The translations under genes were made by a program, and so were the position numbers. The notes beneath the pieces were generated by a model. It did not search any database and was not told the origin of the DNA. It worked only from the letters and a program-made list of their open reading frames with translations. Below are positions 60,289 to 64,000 of a DNA stretch of 64,000 nucleotides, in pieces (position 1 is the first letter of the stretch; every line of letters starts with the position of its first letter). This stretch comes from Quillaja saponaria (taxonomy: Eukaryota > Streptophyta > Magnoliopsida > Fabales > Quillajaceae), in contig CM055612.1 of assembly GCA_029379385.1 (NCBI GenBank), forward strand, positions 3,410,001-3,474,000, read 5' to 3'.

Positions 60289-62044
60289 TCTTACCCCAAA
60301 ATAAACTTGTCTGAGCAACTGACCGTAGTAATCAGAGTTCTTCACATCAGGTTGAAAAACAATGAATTCGTATTGAAGCGCGTATGGTAGTGCTTCAGTC
60401 ACTGCCTTGAAGAGGTCAATACTGTATCCACTAACACTTTGTGTTTTAGTGGGAGGATCATATTTTGTGTTTACAAATTCAAAAAAACCTCGTTTCAGTG
60501 GAACTCCTACCCTAAACTTCTCCTTATCAGTGAGAATCTCCCAACCCTTGGGGACCAAGATAGTATCCCCAGGCCATATAATGGATCCTAGATTGTTCTG
60601 AGAAGTAGAATACGTGTCTCTGTTTCTTGAACTCAGATTCCTTATAAGTCCATCCTGTGTTGTCCAGAATCCTATCCCTCTTATCCCGTTACTGTTTATA
60701 TTAATTATGTGAAAAGTTGATGGTTGCAGTTGTCCATTAACAAGATCAAAGTCTCCGGTAAGGCCTCTAAACCTCGTACTTGATAGAGCTTCACGTAGTT
60801 TTTCACCATTTTGAGAGACTTCAAGAGTTTCAATATCCGTAATGTTGCTGGAAGCATTTGTCATTTGGAAGGCAATGTCTGTACTTGCTGCTGCCTTCTC
60901 AACTGCCATTGCCAGCGCAGTCGCAGCATCATATGCCCAAAGCCCCAAAACATTCATTTCAGGATTAATGATGGTTGGATTGTGCATTTGGAACTGTCTT
61001 TTCCATCTAACTTCAAAATCTTCAAGCTCTTCTGTTTTGGGAACGTATGTCCTCACGCCTAACACACCTTGCATTGATTCAAGTACTGAAGAATTCATGA
61101 AATTTATAATGTCCGTCAACCCATTGGTCATAATCCAAACATAGCCTTGGTTCATCATTCCAATCTGTTTTGCCTTGGTAAACAACCGAGAGCCAAGACT
61201 GAATGTCATGTGTACAATGAAGACTCTAGTCTTCATTTTCTTCAACTTATCAAGCTCTTGAGCAATCTGATCATCTGTGGCTGATGATGGAAAGACACTA
61301 AGATAAGGGACAAGGGTACCCACATCTTGCAAGGCACTGGTTAAGAAGGGTATGACACCCTCTCCATACTCGTTGTCTATGTACAGGGGCACTGCTTCTT
61401 TCCATCGAAAAGCTTGAACAATTGCACTAATGGCTTTTACTTGACCTATGTCATTTTGTGTGACTCGGAAAAAATAAGGACTTCCTAGGGAAGTAAGAGA
61501 TGGGCTTGTTGCTGAAAAGGTTAAGATGGGCACACGGACTTTTTCTCCAAGATTAATGACAAAGTTAGCCTGCATCGATGTTATTGGCCCTATAATGGCT
61601 TTCACACCAAAGTTCTTCACCAGGTCAAGACCTGTCCGCAAGTTGAACAGAAAAAATGCATCATTTCCCCCCAAACAGAGGAACTACATCAAATTATCAT
61701 TTTGCCTTCAGCATTACACTACATATCCTTCTTTTTTTCTTTTCTTTTTATGAAATATACTCAGAATTAGAAAAAAAAAAATTCATCTTACCTGCCAAAG
61801 CAGCACCAATGACATCTGTTTTTGAATCCTTGGTGTTGAGAACAAGCCTCGTCTTATAGTAATCATTGGAGACATATAAATCCGAGAGTGCCATTTTGAT
61901 GCAACTTAACCCCATCCTCCCTGTCCATGTTTCAGCATCAAGAACCACGCCAACATTTACTGGGATTGTAGTTTTATTCAAGGCTATGCAGGTCTTCATA
62001 ACAAACAACACAAAAGCACAACTAACGACCTTAATTGCAGTCAT
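58434..62044 (-). CDS. Glutamate receptor-like channel, clade 2 type (GLR-H), intact frame
   Basis: Five exons splice in phase to 966 aa: 62044-61792, 61631-60295, 59993-59681, 59524-59118, 59024-58434. Nearest relative is GLR-C. The start is MTAIKVVSCAFVLFVMKTC (signal peptide); the upstream ATG used in GLR-C is ATA here. S1 has FRVGVPLKRGF and SGYSIDLFKAV. The pore segment is SHQVGTTFWFSFSTLFFAQ, M3 has SYTASLTSFLTVQQLRPT, and S2 has GNGGIAAAFDEMPY. M4 reads LDSFRGLFLVAGIASSSAL: the Trp conserved in GLR-A, C and E is Arg. The C-terminal tail extends 12-15 residues beyond GLR-C. Intron 2 begins next to a (GA)n/(GT)n microsatellite. Probably a working gene, but the M4 change needs checking. 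Confidence 0.9.
60234..60287. repeat. (GT)n(GA)n compound microsatellite at the GLR-H exon 2 donor
   Basis: About 9 GT units followed by about 17 GA units, ending only 7 bases inside intron 2 from the exon 2 splice donor at 60294-60293 (minus strand). GLR-C has a shorter purine tract in the equivalent intron (about 36525-36560). Confidence 0.9.
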
Positions 62045-62810
62045 CTTCAGTATGTTTAAATTTCTTAGTTTTGATATTTGTCTGGTTTATTGGTTCTCTG
62101 ACTTAAATAGGAACTTTTTTGTAGCTTGAGGTTTGCTGCTTGCTTAACTAATAGCACAAAGGAAAATCGTTGACGAAGAACCATACAAGTGCTTGGAAAG
62201 TACTTGGCTGAATTATTAATGATTTAATTCTATTCAACTGACTGGACAGAAATACATAAATCGTGATGGTTGAAGAAAATATTTTAGGCAACTGTAGCAT
62301 ATATAACAAATAAAAGCATCATTTCATTAACCAAAGGATTATCAAAAAAGTATGTGCAAATCATCGTGTAAATATAAGAAAATCACTAAATACTACATCA
62401 AACTGTTGACTAAAAATTTAGCCAGTGTCATAAGATTTCATTGATTGACCAGAATGATTTATGTAGTATATAACTATACATTGAGTTTTTCTAAAATTCT
62501 GAGTCAAAGTTTTACTATGTCATTTAGATTCTTCCATGTGTTTTGATTGTCTACTTGTATGACAAGTAGACCCTTTGGACAATATACACGTTCGTTTGAC
62601 TGTCATAATCTTTCCCAGAAAATAATGTGCCGTCTGTCATGAGCCATGACTGTCAGCATCTCACTAATTTGACCATTAATCAGTCATGTCACAATTGTTT
62701 ATGGAGTTGCAAACAGGTACGTTGTGGACTAACACTGCTAGATTTCATGTTACAAAGTTACAATATACACCATCTAATTTAGTTAAGCATACAATTGTGG
62801 ATCCCTACGC
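62045..62810. other. GLR-H upstream region and spacer
   Basis: Presumed GLR-H promoter. From about 62480 it is collinear with the spacer in front of GLR-A and GLR-E (21230-21640, 45480-45870), with TTGATTGTCTACTTGTATGA shared with the latter. No gene seen. Confidence 0.5.
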
Positions 62811-63040
62811 CTACATTAATTGTTTGTTTGAGCTACTAGAAGTGGCAGTGATAATTCTTGCAGGTGGGACAGCAAGTACAATGGTTGCTTCTATGTCTCG
62901 AAGTGCTTCACCAGATGGGTTAATGTTGGTCTCACCAAACTCTGCAGAAGGAATTCCTTGATCTCTATAGAAGGAAAAGTTGGATTCTGTTTCGCTTGAT
63001 GGGCTTGGTGGATAGTGAGTGCTTGGGGAGGTCTCAACTT
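62811..63040 (-). pseudogene. GLR-I: C-terminal tail remnant
   Basis: The minus strand encodes the cytosolic tail of a GLR-A-type protein (GDQGIPSAEFGETNINP-like, ending near 62811). It is cut at about 63038, within the SAVETSPSTHYPP region. The sequence then passes directly to the GLR-A-type upstream flank, so the gene body was deleted. Confidence 0.8.
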
Positions 63041-63245
63041 TGAAAACTTTGAAAATTTGAATAGTAGACCATGAATTCTACATGGCCTTCTCTCTCTCTC
63101 TCCCTCTCTCTCAATTATGAGTTAGTACAGTACTCAAAGTGATCTAAGTGAGTATTAAGTTAATTAATTTAAAAATGAATTTGATTTATTCACACTAATA
63201 GTACCAAATTTTTATTCTACCATTTGGAGCAATTAATTTAATTTA
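63041..63245 (-). promoter_or_regulatory. Orphan copy of the GLR-A upstream region
   Basis: Matches 26945-27190, including the TCTCTC tract, without a GLR exon 1 next to it. Both diverge after TTTAAGG. It may be inert. Confidence 0.6.
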
Positions 63246-64000
63246 TTTTTATTTAAGGACTAGTTTGGTATGGAAGGTTAATTTTTGAGGAATTGAAATG
63301 GGAATAGAATGCACATAAAATGGAATGATCATTCTATTCTATTGTTTGGTAGTGTTGATGAGGAATAATCAGTTAATTCTATTTATTAATTTCTTATGCA
63401 GTTTTTAAATATGAAATAATATCAAAGTTATGTTAAAATGACAAAAATATCCCTCTATAGATAAAGTAATAAAAATTATATTATTTGAAAATGACAAAAA
63501 TATCCCTTTATAGATAAAGCAATAAAAATTAAACATAATTTATGAAAAATATATATTTCTTAATTTTTTAAATGAATTATTTTTAAAAAATTATATTATA
63601 TTATATTATTTATTATTAATTAATTAATATTTATATTTATTTTATTATTTCTTATTTTTATTATTTATTAATATTTATATTTTAGTTTGAAATTACTTAA
63701 CTAATTTATTTAATTAATGTTAATTAATTATTTATAATTATATTATTTACAATGATATGAAGGGTATTTTGTCATTTGACTAAAATGAATTGATTTATAA
63801 TTATTTTTATATACAAATTTATTATTTTATATTTTTTAATTTGATATGAAGGGTATTTTTGTTATTTGACTAAATTAAATAATAATTTTTTTAATTTATG
63901 AATAATATTTTTATTTTATTAATATTCAACTTTTTATTTTATGTGATAAAATAATTTTTTTTTTCATTTAACTGAACTAAACCAATTCTATAGATGTAGG
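63246..64000. other. Very AT-rich right edge, possible MITE-like element
   Basis: Begins GGACTAGTTTGGTATGGAAG, a start common in small plant inverted-repeat elements. It holds repeated motifs (AATGACAAAAATATCCCT at 63440 and 63489; GATATGAAGGGTATTTT at 63755 and 63842). Its other end is not clear in the window. No gene. Confidence 0.4.

Noticed and set aside
60114..60314. Reading frame with Arg-Glu repeats
   Set aside because: Translation of the (GT)n(GA)n microsatellite in GLR-H intron 2.

Overview
This is a eudicot nuclear genomic window. It is AT-rich, genes have spliced GT-AG introns, a Ty1-copia element and a hAT-like element are present, and all recognisable protein families are plant ones. 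I cannot name the species from the sequence. Four genes look structurally complete or nearly so: a hybrid histidine kinase orthologous to Arabidopsis AHK5/CKI2 (+, 8801-14411, 12 coding exons, 1020 aa) and three clade-2-type glutamate receptor-like channels (GLRs), all on the minus strand: GLR-A (21643-26932), GLR-C (34682-38533) and GLR-H (58434-62044). The left edge holds the 5' part of a MYND-type ubiquitin protease gene (minus strand) that runs off the window.

Layout. 1-3730: ubiquitin protease (UBP15-19 type), exons 1-6. 3731-7260: AT-rich spacer without a recognised gene. 7261-14411: HK5 with its promoter and 5' leader. 14882-15193: a small candidate membrane ORF (minus strand) that recurs with each HK5 copy. 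15245-20436: a copia retrotransposon with LTRs, a target-site duplication and a nested hAT-like element. 20437-21642: a spacer with a degenerate telomere-like repeat. 21643-26932: GLR-A. 29395-34260: GLR-B pseudogene fused tail-on to an HK5 3' fragment. 34682-38533: GLR-C. 39210-40262: small LTR element. 40350-43643: GLR-D pseudogene fused to a second HK5 fragment. 44242-45390: small ORF copy and telomere-like spacer. 45878-48905: GLR-E pseudogene. 48960-52415: GLR-F pseudogene. 52795-54475: copia gag/protease fragment. 54475-57075: GLR-G pseudogene fused to a third HK5 fragment. 58434-62044: GLR-H. 62811-63245: the tail of another GLR joined directly to a GLR-A-like upstream region. The array probably continues to the right.

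The central story is a segmental array. The block [HK5 3' end - small ORF - spacer - GLR] was joined to the middle of a GLR exon 2 and then duplicated. This left three HK5 pseudogenes that keep introns and 3' flank (so copied as DNA, not through RNA). All three share a chimeric GLR/HK5 breakpoint history. An older, more decayed HK5 terminal-exon relic seems to lie at about 57640-57850. The two halves face each other on opposite strands, so no fusion protein is expected, but HK5-sense read-through would be antisense to GLR exons.

Functionally, HK5 is a cytosolic/plasma-membrane-associated sensor kinase linked in Arabidopsis to stress, hydrogen peroxide and ethylene signalling. The GLRs are ligand-gated cation channels of the plasma membrane. 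No functional link between the two families is shown by the sequence beyond their being copied together.
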